Positions 1 through 7,205 of a DNA stretch of 35,241 nucleotides are shown in pieces. Under the pieces are notes generated by a model. That model was not told where the DNA came from and ran no database searches. It saw nothing but the letters and a program-made list of their open reading frames with translations. Each line of letters starts with the position of its first letter. Within the stretch, counting starts at the first letter, position 1. Source of the stretch: Treponema sp. (GTDB taxonomy: Bacteria; Spirochaetota; Spirochaetia; Treponematales; Breznakiellaceae); assembly GCA_031268385.1 (NCBI GenBank), contig JAIRXH010000201.1:1-35241 (forward strand), read 5' to 3'. The position numbers and the translations under genes are program-made.

Positions 1-33
1 TTATTCGAATGCGAATAAATCAGTGCTACTTTA
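1..33. repeat. Partial family C palindromic repeat
   Basis: The window opens inside a palindrome, ttattcg...cgaataa, followed by atcagtgctac. It resembles the perfect inverted repeat at 23449-23500, which shares the ttattcgaat-cgaataaa centre and the cagtgct flank. The left half probably lies outside the window. No coding function is seen. Confidence 0.6.
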
Positions 34-38
34 ATGTA

Positions 39-76
39 GTTTTTTCGCAGTTTTCCGCAGGAAAACGAGAAAAAAC
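39..76. repeat. Bulged inverted repeat / hairpin
   Basis: Outer arms gttttttc (39-46) and gaaaaaac (69-76) enclose inner arms gttttcc (50-56) and ggaaaac (60-66), with a small asymmetric bulge (gca versus ga). It lies between the family C fragment and the family A palindrome, so this intergenic stretch is built almost entirely of foldback sequence. Confidence 0.5.
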
Positions 77-78
77 AT

Positions 79-119
79 AGGGTAACGCTGATTAGCCACA
101 AGTTAATCAGCGTTACCCT
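79..119. repeat. Family A dispersed palindrome, copy 1
   Basis: Perfect 16-bp arms agggtaacgctgatta (79-94) and taatcagcgttaccct (104-119) flank a 9-base centre, gccacaagt. Further copies are at 7128-7166, 11701-11736 and 18111-18150, with a half copy near 33774-33788. The centre appears in both orientations, which shows one element inserted either way round. It resembles REP/MITE-like intergenic palindromes; no transposase is nearby. Confidence 0.85.
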
Positions 120-149
120 TGGGCGCTGGACGATGAGGTAACCCGCAAT

Positions 150-185
150 CCACCCGATGTTGCCGGGAGACCGGGCGGTTTTTTT
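150..185 (+). terminator. Possible rho-independent terminator
   Basis: ccacccg (150-156) can pair with cgggcgg (172-178), with one A-C mismatch, and is followed directly by seven Ts (179-185). It would end a transcript entering from the left of the window. The imperfect stem and 15-base loop make this tentative. Confidence 0.35.
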
Positions 186-204
186 ACCGAAAGAACCCGC
201 TTAC

Positions 205-233
205 TTGCATTTTCTGATTAATGGGAATATAAT
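205..233 (+). promoter_or_regulatory. Promoter for the 240 small ORF, probably leaderless
   Basis: TTGCAT (205-210), a 17-bp spacer and a consensus TATAAT (228-233) stand just ahead of the ATG at 240. The normal start of transcription, about seven bases past the -10, would fall on or next to the A of the start codon. No Shine-Dalgarno is visible, so a leaderless mRNA is likely. Confidence 0.65.
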
Positions 234-239
234 TTCCTT

Positions 240-443
240 ATGGTCAGTAAGAAGTGGAAACAATTACCTAAAACCATCGGTAATTTATTCATTGATTTAG
301 GAAAACTGTCCTTTGGCAGTCTGATGCTCGGCTCTATTCTGAAAGGTAGTTTAGACCCTTTTCAGACATTTGTATTCGGGGCAAGTGTCGCAACAATACT
401 ATTTGTGGCCGGCATCTGGTTTACCACTTTAACCGGGGAGTAA
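240..443 (+). CDS. Small two-TM membrane protein (67 aa)
   Basis: Function unknown. Two hydrophobic segments are visible, about residues 18-38 and 44-64, joined by a short KGSLDP turn, with a basic N-terminus (KKWKQ) that should stay in the cytoplasm. Length and pattern recall DUF6722-type small membrane proteins, but this is recognition from memory and uncertain. A good promoter sits at 205-233 with no room for a ribosome binding site. A second tiny membrane protein begins three bases after its stop, so the two are almost certainly co-transcribed and may act together. It could alternatively be a toxin-like or stress-associated small membrane peptide; nothing in the sequence decides this. Confidence 0.7.
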   Translation: MVSKKWKQLPKTIGNLFIDLGKLSFGSLMLGSILKGSLDPFQTFVFGASVATILFVAGIWFTTLTGE

Positions 444-446
444 CGT

Positions 447-566
447 ATGGAATTTTTTATCATTTTTGGTATTGTGGTGGTTCCCCTCTTTTTGCTGGGG
501 CTTTTTGCTGTTTACAAAGGCCGCAAACCGGAAGAAAAGGAACGGCCCCCGGCAGAGGGCTTTTAG
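447..566 (+). CDS. Tiny single-TM protein (39 aa)
   Basis: A 39-residue ORF starts with ATG three bases after the previous stop and ends with TAG. Residues about 3-23 (FFIIFGIVVVPLFLLGLFAV) form one strongly hydrophobic helix, followed by a charged tail, KGRKPEEKERPP. The C-terminal charge pattern and close coupling to the 67-residue membrane protein argue that it is real despite its length. The upstream gene ends in ggggag, which gives a usable Shine-Dalgarno about eight bases ahead of the ATG. Function is unknown; it may be a partner subunit of its neighbour. Confidence 0.6.
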   Translation: MEFFIIFGIVVVPLFLLGLFAVYKGRKPEEKERPPAEGF

Positions 567-614
567 ATATAATTTTTTGATCCTGTCCGGTACGCCAAGG
601 CTCGCCCCGGCTTT

Positions 615-1070
615 TCACCGCGACATAAGCCAGGCCGTTATGCCGCCGCTAATCAGCGCCGCCGCCGGAACCGCGGCGAACGTAAAAGTCCTCCAGAACC
701 TGGAGCTGCGTTCGTATTTCGCGGATAAGGCCGACTGCGTCGCGTAGGTTTCCGACATTCCGTGAAGCTGCGCGCGCAGCTCCCAGAGCAAGTTTTCTTG
801 CGCCGCTATTGAGTTCTCTTTCTCGCTCAAGAGCTGTTCCCGCTCGTTCAAGTTCTCCCTCAAGTCCTCCAATTGTTTCAAGAGCGACTCGCTGCTGCTC
901 AGCGTATCGCCTATCAAGGTCTCCAATGCGTCCAGATTGTCGAAGATGGGCCGCATATCCGGCGATTCCTGCGGCCAAAGCGCCCGCGGCGAGGCCCGCA
1001 AAAAAAGCGACAAGAAGAGAACGAAAGCCGCGGCCTTTGCCGCGCGGGGAAGGGGTGTTTTCGGGCACAT
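615..1070 (-). CDS. Secreted/anchored coiled-coil protein with C-terminal TM (151 aa)
   Basis: Residues 1-28 resemble a signal peptide or anchor (PRAAKAAAFVLFLSLFL). Residues about 45-125 form a heptad-rich coiled coil, with many Glu, Leu and Gln residues. A hydrophobic segment near 130-148 (FTFAAVPAAALISGGITAWL) ends the protein. This architecture recurs in spirochaete envelope proteins of unknown role. It begins 39 bases after potC with an AGGAG five bases ahead of the ATG, so it may be the last gene of the pot operon, in the place where potD would often be. Leu is often encoded by TTG here, unlike neighbouring genes. A second open frame (649-1068, GTG start) uses the same ribosome binding site and also predicts a TM plus coiled coil, so the frame choice is not certain. 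Confidence 0.62.
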   Translation of the reverse strand: MCPKTPLPRAAKAAAFVLFLSLFLRASPRALWPQESPDMRPIFDNLDALETLIGDTLSSSESLLKQLEDLRENLNEREQLLSEKENSIAAQENLLWELRAQLHGMSETYATQSALSAKYERSSRFWRTFTFAAVPAAALISGGITAWLMSR

Positions 1071-1109
1071 GAAATCTCCTCGATATAGAATTTTCCGCCT
1101 CCTCTCCGC

Positions 1110-1913
1110 TCATTTTTTTTCGTTCTCCGGCCGCGAGAACCACGCGGAAAGGAGGCAGAGCAGCACGGTACAGGCGAAAAGCAGCGTGCAAAGGGCGTTG
1201 GTTTTAGGGGTAACGCCGGTTTTGATCTGGGAGTAGATCCGCACGGGAAGGGTGTTGGTGTTGACGCCGGTTACAAAGACGCTGATGATCACGTCGTCAA
1301 AACTCATGGCAAAGGAGAGGAGCATGCCCGAAACGACGGCGGGGAGGATAAGGGGAAAGAGGATGTCCCAAAAAGCCTCCGCTTCGGTGGCGCCAAGGTT
1401 CCTTGCCGCCTCAATACAGCTTTTGTCAAGGCCGGCCAGTCTGGCTTTTACAATCAGGTAGACATAGGGTATGCAGAAACTTGTATGGGCGATAACCAGC
1501 GTGGTCATGCCGAACGGAAGGCCCAGAAGGGAAAAGAAGGCGAGCAGCACCATGCCTAGAATGATCTCCGGGGTCATGATGGGAAGGACGGCGAGGTATT
1601 CCATGGCGCCCGCTCCGGGGGGCCTCCGTCCGAGCGCGCCGCCGCGGATGGCGCCCGCCGCCCCGAGCGCGCCGATAAACGCCGCGGCAAGGCTTGAAAG
1701 CAGGGCAAGGATCACGCTGTTCCCAAGGGCGGTAAACATGGCCCTGTCCCGGAACAGTTCCCTGTACCAGGCGAGGGTGAACCCGTCCCATACGGAATTG
1801 AGGCGGCTCCGGTTAAAGGAATAGATGATCATGAGCAGTATGGGCACGTACATGAGGGAGATGATGACCGTGATGTAAATATTCTCCGCGGCGCCTTTTC
1901 GTCTTTTCATCAT
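1110..1913 (-). CDS. potC: Spermidine/putrescine-type ABC transporter permease PotC
   Basis: Integral membrane permease of a polyamine-type importer, 267 residues, the usual length for PotC. Six hydrophobic segments are apparent. The binding-protein-dependent permease signature (EAA loop) is EAARNLGATEAEAFWDILFP, about residues 168-187, which docks on the ATPase. Ahead of it is the PotC-like stretch LPIMTPEIILGMVLL. The ATG overlaps the potB stop as ATGA, so translation is coupled. Substrate choice (spermidine, putrescine or a related cation) is inferred from family resemblance. No PotD binding protein lies in this window, so the receptor must be encoded elsewhere or beyond a rearrangement. 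Confidence 0.9.
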   Translation of the reverse strand: MMKRRKGAAENIYITVIISLMYVPILLMIIYSFNRSRLNSVWDGFTLAWYRELFRDRAMFTALGNSVILALLSSLAAAFIGALGAAGAIRGGALGRRPPGAGAMEYLAVLPIMTPEIILGMVLLAFFSLLGLPFGMTTLVIAHTSFCIPYVYLIVKARLAGLDKSCIEAARNLGATEAEAFWDILFPLILPAVVSGMLLSFAMSFDDVIISVFVTGVNTNTLPVRIYSQIKTGVTPKTNALCTLLFACTVLLCLLSAWFSRPENEKK

Positions 1914-2794
1914 ACCAGTCCCTCAAGCTCTTTTCCGCCGTTTCCCAGCGGCCGGCTCATGAGCCTGTAAAGGTACAGGAGCACACTGGTCAACAGCATC
2001 AGCACGACGCTCAGGGCCGCGGCAAAGGGCCAGTCGTGATCCTTGAGCAGTTGTTCCTGTATCAGGTTTCCCACAAGGACTACCTTGTTGCCCCCCAGTA
2101 TGTCGGCGATAAAAAAAAGGCCCATGGAAGGAATGAAGGTAAGGATTACCCCCGAAAAAAGCCCCGGCATGGTAAGGGGAAGGCTTACCGTAAGAAAGGC
2201 CCTGAAGGGCGGCGCGCCCATGGTACGGGCCGCCTCGACAAGATCGCGGTCGAGCTTTTCGGCGCTTGAGTACACCGGGAAGATCATGAAAGGAAGGAGG
2301 GCGTACACCATGCCGGTGACGACAGCGGGGTAGGAATACAGAAGCCGCAGGGGTTCCTTTGAGATGCCAAGGCCCATGAGGAACACGTCAAGCGGCCCGT
2401 TTGCCCGGAAAAGGATCATCCACCCGTAAAGCCGGAGAAGGGAACTGGTCCAGAAGGGGACGATAAGAAGGAGCATTACCCGGAGCCGCCAGCGCCGGCT
2501 GAGGCGGGCCATGAAGAAACCCGCGGGGTATCCCGCGAGGATCACGATGGATGTGCAGAGGAGGGCAAGCCGGACCGACTGCAGAAAGGTCCTGATGTAA
2601 ACCGGTTCCAGAATGCGGCGGTAATTGCGCAGGCTGAATACGGCGGCTACCCCCCACGCCCCCTCGCGGCGCATGAAGCTCAATATCAGCATGTAGATCA
2701 GGGGAAAGAAGACAAAGACAAGGGTAAAAAAATACATGGGAAGGAGGGAAAGGGGAAAGGCAGGGAGCCGTCTTTTTTCCGCCGTTTTGTTCAT
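1910..2794 (-). CDS. potB: Spermidine/putrescine-type ABC transporter permease PotB
   Basis: Second permease of the polyamine-type importer (294 residues from the chosen start). Starting at MNKTAEKRR places the ATG over the potA stop as ATGA, matching the potB/potC junction; a longer reading frame to 2860 exists but would overlap potA more deeply. Multiple TM helices are visible, beginning with FPLSLLPMYFFTLVFVFFPL. An EAA loop, EAARTMGAPPFRAFLTVSLP, contacts PotA. It should pair with PotC as a heterodimer in the inner membrane. Its place between potA and potC, with no gaps, marks a single operon transcribed leftward. Confidence 0.9.
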   Translation of the reverse strand: MNKTAEKRRLPAFPLSLLPMYFFTLVFVFFPLIYMLILSFMRREGAWGVAAVFSLRNYRRILEPVYIRTFLQSVRLALLCTSIVILAGYPAGFFMARLSRRWRLRVMLLLIVPFWTSSLLRLYGWMILFRANGPLDVFLMGLGISKEPLRLLYSYPAVVTGMVYALLPFMIFPVYSSAEKLDRDLVEAARTMGAPPFRAFLTVSLPLTMPGLFSGVILTFIPSMGLFFIADILGGNKVVLVGNLIQEQLLKDHDWPFAAALSVVLMLLTSVLLYLYRLMSRPLGNGGKELEGLV

Positions 2795-3960
2795 GCGCCG
2801 GTCCCCGCTTTTTCTTGTCCGTTTTTTCTGTCCACCACAATCGCGTGTTCCGCCTTCCATTTGACGCGCACCCTTTCCCCGTCTTTAAGGGGAAAGTCAA
2901 AACCAAGCCTGTTCGCACTTATCTCTTCGCCCTGACCGTCAAGCCTTACCATGACGCGGAGCTGTCCCCCGGCAAAACTTCTCCCCAGGATTACCCCCGC
3001 AAGGCCGTCTTCTTCCCCGCCGCCTGACGCCGTTCCGTCCTCCGGGGACAGATCCAGGTATTCCCCGCGTATCACGACGGTTACGCGGCCGGGAGGCGGG
3101 GCGCTCCCGGCGGAATCCCAGGACGCGCGGCCATGGCCGCCTGAGTGTTCAAAACGGAGAATTCCCGCGCGGCCGCCCTGGGAGCCCCCTTCGGGGGAAT
3201 TTTCCGGCTCCGCGTCCAGAACCGTGCCGCTAAGGACATTGGCCCCCCCGACAAAACGGGCGACATAACTGGTTTCGGGACGTTCGTATACAAGCGCCGC
3301 GGAACCCGTCTGTTCAAAACGGCCGTCGCGCATCACCGCGATACGGTCCGACATGGTGAGGGCTTCTTCCTGATCGTGGGTAATGTAGATGAAGGTAATC
3401 CCCAGCCGCTGCTGCAGCCCCTTGAGTTCCGTCTGCATGCGGCGGCGGAGCTGGAGATCAAGGGCCCCCAGCGGCTCGTCCAGGAGGAGGACTCTGGGAC
3501 GGCTGGCCACAGCCCTTGCCAGCGCCACCCGCTGGCGCTGGCCGCCCGAAAGTTCCTGGGGCCGCCGTTTTTCATAACCGGCAAGCTGGACCAGATCCAG
3601 CGCCCCGGCGACAGTCTCCCGTATTTCGGCCCTGGACTTTTTTTTCAGCTTCAGGCTGTAGCCTATATTCTGTTCCACATTCATGTGGGGAAAGAGGGCG
3701 TAATTCTGAAAGACCATCCTGACATTCCGCCGGTGCGGGGCAAGACCGGTTACATCCCGCCCGTCAAGAAACACCCGTCCCGAGTCCGGTTCTTCAAGCC
3801 CCGCGATGATGCGCAGGGTAGTGGTCTTGCCGCAGCCTGACGGACCGAGCAGGGTAATGAATTCCCCCTTCAACACCGCAAGATCAAGTCCGCGCAGAAC
3901 CTCCGCGGCCCCAAATTTTTTGGTTATTCCCTCAAGACGCAGAAGTTCTTCGGCATACAT
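2791..3960 (-). CDS. potA: Spermidine/putrescine-type ABC transporter ATPase PotA
   Basis: ATPase that powers the PotBC permease. Motifs are complete: Walker A GPSGCGKT at 39-46, Q-loop Gln85, signature LSGGQ at 137-141, Walker B VLLLDEP at 157-163 and switch His195. A TOBE-like regulatory region fills roughly 235-385 and contains a Gly/Ser/Glu-rich insert (about 245-290) that looks like a flexible linker. At 389 residues it is normal for PotA. The ATG is preceded by AGGA. It is the promoter-proximal gene of the operon, diverging from a MerR-family regulator whose promoter overlaps its own. Confidence 0.93.
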   Translation of the reverse strand: MYAEELLRLEGITKKFGAAEVLRGLDLAVLKGEFITLLGPSGCGKTTTLRIIAGLEEPDSGRVFLDGRDVTGLAPHRRNVRMVFQNYALFPHMNVEQNIGYSLKLKKKSRAEIRETVAGALDLVQLAGYEKRRPQELSGGQRQRVALARAVASRPRVLLLDEPLGALDLQLRRRMQTELKGLQQRLGITFIYITHDQEEALTMSDRIAVMRDGRFEQTGSAALVYERPETSYVARFVGGANVLSGTVLDAEPENSPEGGSQGGRAGILRFEHSGGHGRASWDSAGSAPPPGRVTVVIRGEYLDLSPEDGTASGGGEEDGLAGVILGRSFAGGQLRVMVRLDGQGEEISANRLGFDFPLKDGERVRVKWKAEHAIVVDRKNGQEKAGTGA

Positions 3961-3998
3961 GGTCGTTCCTGTTAAAGCATATCACAAAGATTCGCGTA

Positions 3999-4048
3999 TT
4001 GTAACTACGCGGCATGAACATTATACTAGACGTTAACGTAAACGTAAA
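3999..4048. promoter_or_regulatory. Back-to-back potA and merR promoters with a central palindrome
   Basis: Rightward: TTGTAA (3999-4004), 17-bp spacer, TATACT (4022-4027), leading to the GTG at 4069. Leftward: TTTACG (4048-4043), 17-bp spacer, TATAAT (4025-4020), leading to potA. The two -10 elements overlap. A perfect palindrome, acgttaacgt (4030-4039), lies at the middle of the leftward spacer, as MerR-family operators do, and cgtaaac is repeated beside it. The neighbouring MerR-type regulator is the natural candidate to bind here and control both directions. Confidence 0.6.
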
Positions 4049-4068
4049 CATTAAGACAAGGGGATGCC

Positions 4069-4461
4069 GTGACTTTTACCATCAAGCAGGTTTCGGAAAA
4101 AACCTCCCTTCCGCCCCACGTGCTCCGTTATTATGAAAACGAGGGGCTGCTTCCCGGTGTGGGGCGGAGCCGGAACGGGATGCGGTGCTATTCGGAAAAC
4201 GACCTTGAATGGCTTGGCCTTATCTGCTGCCTCAAAAATACCGGCATGTCCATAAAACAGATACGGAGTTTTGTGGAACTCAGCCTGGAGGGGGACAGCA
4301 GCCTGAAAAGCCGCTGCGAGCTTCTGCGCGAGCATAAAAAAAACGTGGAAGCCCAGATAGAGGAGATGAAAAAGCACCTGGCGAAAGTTACCCACAAGCT
4401 GCGGAAATTCACCAGCCAGTATGAAACATACGCGGGAAAAACCGGGAAACCGGGAAAATAA
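4069..4461 (+). CDS. MerR-family (AdhR/NmlR-like) transcriptional regulator
   Basis: A 130-residue DNA-binding regulator. An N-terminal winged helix-turn-helix has the family pattern IKQVSEKTSLPPHVLRYYENEGLLP (residues about 5-29), followed by a dimerising coiled coil (about 80-118, LLREHKKNVEAQIEEMKKHL). The segment LEWLGLICCLKNTGM resembles the AdhR/NmlR subgroup, in which a conserved Cys responds to aldehyde or thiol stress; here Cys53 and Cys54 are adjacent. The GTG start is set by aagggg six bases upstream. It diverges from potA and is followed 11 bases later by corA, so it may regulate ion and polyamine uptake. The effector is not known from sequence. Confidence 0.85.
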   Translation: MTFTIKQVSEKTSLPPHVLRYYENEGLLPGVGRSRNGMRCYSENDLEWLGLICCLKNTGMSIKQIRSFVELSLEGDSSLKSRCELLREHKKNVEAQIEEMKKHLAKVTHKLRKFTSQYETYAGKTGKPGK

Positions 4462-4472
4462 CGGGGAAGCGC

Positions 4473-5507
4473 ATGGAAATATCTGTTATGGGCTATGATC
4501 CGCTGGGCGCGTGGATCAAGACCGTTCCTTCCGTAAAAGAGGCCCTTTCCTGGCGCAATTCCGCGGGAATTACCTGGATAAACACCGAGTGTTTTGACGA
4601 TCACGATGGCATCAACGCGCTGGCGGAGGAATTCAGGATACATTCCCTTACGGTGGAAGACATTCTCGACGCCGGCCAGCGGCCAAAGGTGGAAGAATTC
4701 GACAAGTACCTTTTCATTACCCTCAAGGCTGTGTGCCGGCGGGAAGACCCCGCCGCCGGGCCTGGGAGCGGCGAAACCCTTCTTCCCGGCGCCGACCTGC
4801 TTGACACCGAGCGGATCGATTTTGAGCAGATCAGCATTGTTGTCACCGACGATACGGTACTGACCTTTCAGGAAAAGCCGGGCGACTATTTCGACGGCAT
4901 ACGCAGGCGCATCCTCAACAACGGCGGCAGGATAAACCGCATGGGCGCCGATTATCTGGCCTACGCCCTTATTGACGCGGTGGTGGACGAATACTTCGTG
5001 GTTCTCGAATTTCTCGGCGCGGCCCTTGAAGAATTTGAAGACAGGGCGGCGGATGATCAGGACGATACCTTTATCCGGGACATTCAGAAACTCAAACGGA
5101 ATCTGCTCCGCCTTCGCCGGGTCATCTGGCCCCTGCGGGAAAGCCTTTCCTTCCTCATGCACCTTGACTCTTCCCGCATAAGCGGGGAGCTTGCGCCTTT
5201 CCTCAAGGATCTGTACGATCACCTTATGCGGGCGGCGGAAACACTGGAAACATACCGGGAACTGGTTACGGGCGTCGTGGAGGTGAACCTTTCGGCCGTT
5301 TCCAACCGCATGAACAAGGTAATGAAGGTTCTTACGATTATCTCCACAATCTTCATTCCCCTGACCTTTATCGTCGGCGTCTACGGCATGAACTTCCGCA
5401 ATATGCCGGAACTGGAGGAGCCGCTGGCGTACCCCGTTATATGGGGAATTATGGTGATCATCGCGCTGGGAATGGTGATATTTTTCAGGCGCCGCCGCTG
5501 GATGTAG
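4473..5507 (+). CDS. corA: CorA-type magnesium/cobalt transporter
   Basis: Inner-membrane divalent cation channel, 344 residues. The large cytoplasmic N-terminal domain is followed by a long helix (about 190-280) and two C-terminal TM helices. The diagnostic GMN selectivity motif is at 305-307 (VYGMNF), after the first helix TIISTIFIPLTFIVGV, and the protein ends in a positively charged RRRRWM tail. CorA channels are homopentamers that usually carry Mg2+, with Co2+ or Ni2+ as alternatives. A purine-rich ggggaag precedes the ATG. It follows the MerR gene by 11 bases and precedes the Sua5 gene by 33, suggesting a three-gene operon. Confidence 0.93.
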   Translation: MEISVMGYDPLGAWIKTVPSVKEALSWRNSAGITWINTECFDDHDGINALAEEFRIHSLTVEDILDAGQRPKVEEFDKYLFITLKAVCRREDPAAGPGSGETLLPGADLLDTERIDFEQISIVVTDDTVLTFQEKPGDYFDGIRRRILNNGGRINRMGADYLAYALIDAVVDEYFVVLEFLGAALEEFEDRAADDQDDTFIRDIQKLKRNLLRLRRVIWPLRESLSFLMHLDSSRISGELAPFLKDLYDHLMRAAETLETYRELVTGVVEVNLSAVSNRMNKVMKVLTIISTIFIPLTFIVGVYGMNFRNMPELEEPLAYPVIWGIMVIIALGMVIFFRRRRWM

Positions 5508-5540
5508 CGTGTTTCCCGCCGGAAGGTAAACTGAACATTC

Positions 5541-6542
5541 ATGACAGTAAAAATTACCGGCCCTTCCCTTGACAGGGCCGCGGCCATTCTGAAATCGGGC
5601 GGCCTTGTGGCTTTTCCCACCGAGACGGTGTACGGTCTTGGCGGGGACGCGTTCAATCCCCGCGCCCTTGCGAAAATATTCGCCGCAAAGGAGCGGCCTT
5701 TCTTTGACCCGCTCATCGTTCATGTGGCGGACATGGACGGCCTTGAGGACGCGGCCGATACGGACGCCCTGCCGTCCCCGGCGCGGGAAAGGCTCCAGAT
5801 CCTTTCGGCGCGGTTCTGGCCCGGTCCCCTTACCCTCATCCTTCCCAGAGGTTCCCGCCTGCCCGGTCTTGTCACATCGGGCCTTCCCTCCGTGGCGGTG
5901 CGCATTCCATCGCATCCGGCGGCGCGGGAATTGATACGCCGCGCCGGGGCGCTCGCCGCTCCCAGCGCCAACCGTTTCGGCTGTCTAAGTCCGGTAAGGG
6001 CGGAGCATGTGGCGGAACAGCTTGGCGAAAGGGTCGATCTTGTCCTTGACGGCGGAAAGACGGGTTTTGGGGTGGAATCCACGGTGCTGGACCTTTGCGT
6101 CCCCCGTATTTTAAGGCCGGGCGGCATTGCCCGGAAAGACATTGAGGCGGCCATAGGGCCCCTTGCCGGCGGGCCTGCCCCGGCGGCCGCCGCTTCCCCG
6201 GGAATGCTGAAAAGCCACTACGCCCCCAGGGCGCCCCTTGTCCTCTGTCCCTCCCCCGAAACCTTTCCGCCGGATGGTTCGGCCCTGCTTTTCTTCAGCG
6301 GATCTTCACGGGAAAAGTGGCTGGCCCGCCATGCCCCGCGTCCGGTTTCTTCCCCTCCTTTTCCGGTGTGGACGCTTTCCGAATCGGGCGATACCGCCCA
6401 GGCGGCTGCGAATCTTTTCGACATGCTGCATGAACTTGATCGCTCGGGCTGTACGCGCATCTACGCGGAACGCGCCCCCAATGAAGGCCTGGGGGAGGCG
6501 ATTAACGACCGGCTGTCCCGCGCCTCGGCAATCGAAAAATAG
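5541..6542 (+). CDS. L-threonylcarbamoyladenylate synthase, Sua5 type
   Basis: Makes threonylcarbamoyl-AMP from threonine, bicarbonate and ATP, the first step of the t6A37 modification of ANN-decoding tRNAs. The YrdC/TsaC domain spans about residues 8-195, with FPTETVYGLGGDA and the KERPFFDPLIVHV stretch that binds substrate. The linker GMLKSHYAPRAP at about 220 and the following roughly 110 residues match the Sua5-specific C-terminal domain, which separates this 333-residue form from the short TsaC type. It follows corA closely; no functional link is obvious. Confidence 0.93.
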   Translation: MTVKITGPSLDRAAAILKSGGLVAFPTETVYGLGGDAFNPRALAKIFAAKERPFFDPLIVHVADMDGLEDAADTDALPSPARERLQILSARFWPGPLTLILPRGSRLPGLVTSGLPSVAVRIPSHPAARELIRRAGALAAPSANRFGCLSPVRAEHVAEQLGERVDLVLDGGKTGFGVESTVLDLCVPRILRPGGIARKDIEAAIGPLAGGPAPAAAASPGMLKSHYAPRAPLVLCPSPETFPPDGSALLFFSGSSREKWLARHAPRPVSSPPFPVWTLSESGDTAQAAANLFDMLHELDRSGCTRIYAERAPNEGLGEAINDRLSRASAIEK

Positions 6543-6624
6543 TCGCGGAAATTCAAAAAAAACAATATCTTGTTCCACCCCGTTTTTATTAGAGTAAAAG
6601 TACTCAATGAGACAGGAGTTCGTT

Positions 6625-7134
6625 ATGGAAAAAAAGAATGGAACCGAATGGGATGATCGGTATCTTACCGGCATCGAGCAGATTGACGATCAACACCGGG
6701 AACTTGTCAGGATGATAGGCGAGGTCTTTCCTGAAGGGGCGGATAACGACGAAACAAGAAGTTTTTTCAGACGGAATATTTTTCGACTGATACAGTATGT
6801 CAAATACCATTTCGGGGAAGAGGAACGGTTCATGGAAAAAATCAATTATCCTGATTTGGCCGTTCACGCGAAACAGCACGGAAAATTTGTTGAAGAACTC
6901 CTGGAATTGGCGAAGCGGACAGAGGAAGACAAATTTTTTTCGCCCGCCGCCACCACCCATTATCTCCTTGACAATATACTTACCCACATTGCCCATGTAG
7001 ACAAAAAATACGCCACCTTCATTCATGTGTTAAGTTTTCAGGCGGAAAACTCGGGCAAGCTGAACCGGCCGGCGCGCCGTTCCGCGTTCTGGCATGAAAT
7101 GCAGAGCCTTCCGACGGAGGCTTTTATAGGGTAA
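6625..7134 (+). CDS. Bacteriohemerythrin
   Basis: Four-helix O2-binding di-iron protein, 169 residues from the ATG at 6625. That start is chosen over the in-frame ATG at 6607 because AGGAG lies eight bases ahead of it. All diiron ligands are visible: His24 (DDQHREL), His62 and Glu66 (HFGEEE), His81 and His85 (HAKQH), His121 and Asp126 (HIAHVD). In anaerobes such proteins sense, buffer or deliver oxygen. The C-terminal 30 residues extend beyond the core. The TAA stop lies within a family A palindrome (7128-7166), which also supplies the last codon or codons, so the natural C-terminus may have been altered by that insertion. Confidence 0.92.
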   Translation: MEKKNGTEWDDRYLTGIEQIDDQHRELVRMIGEVFPEGADNDETRSFFRRNIFRLIQYVKYHFGEEERFMEKINYPDLAVHAKQHGKFVEELLELAKRTEEDKFFSPAATTHYLLDNILTHIAHVDKKYATFIHVLSFQAENSGKLNRPARRSAFWHEMQSLPTEAFIG

Positions 7135-7166
7135 CGCTGATTAACTTGTGGCTAATCGGCATTACA
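7128..7166. repeat. Family A dispersed palindrome, copy 2
   Basis: agggtaacgctgatta is followed by the centre acttgtggc and a degenerate right arm, taatcggcattaca. The centre is the reverse complement of that in copy 1, so this copy is inverted. The stop codon of the hemerythrin gene (7132-7134) lies inside the left arm. Confidence 0.8.
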
Positions 7167-7205
7167 GGCTAGAAAAGTCTTCCCGCTCCGGTATACCATG
7201 ACCGC

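Noticed and set aside
1-239. RNA gene in the leader region
   Set aside because: No tRNA, SRP, tmRNA or RNase P pattern was recognised; the stretch is accounted for by palindromes, a terminator-like stem and a promoter.
4188-5915. Long minus-strand ORF (575 codons) opposite corA and the MerR/Sua5 genes
   Set aside because: It lies antisense to several clear genes, with His/Arg/Pro-rich low-complexity content; GC-rich third positions produce such shadows.
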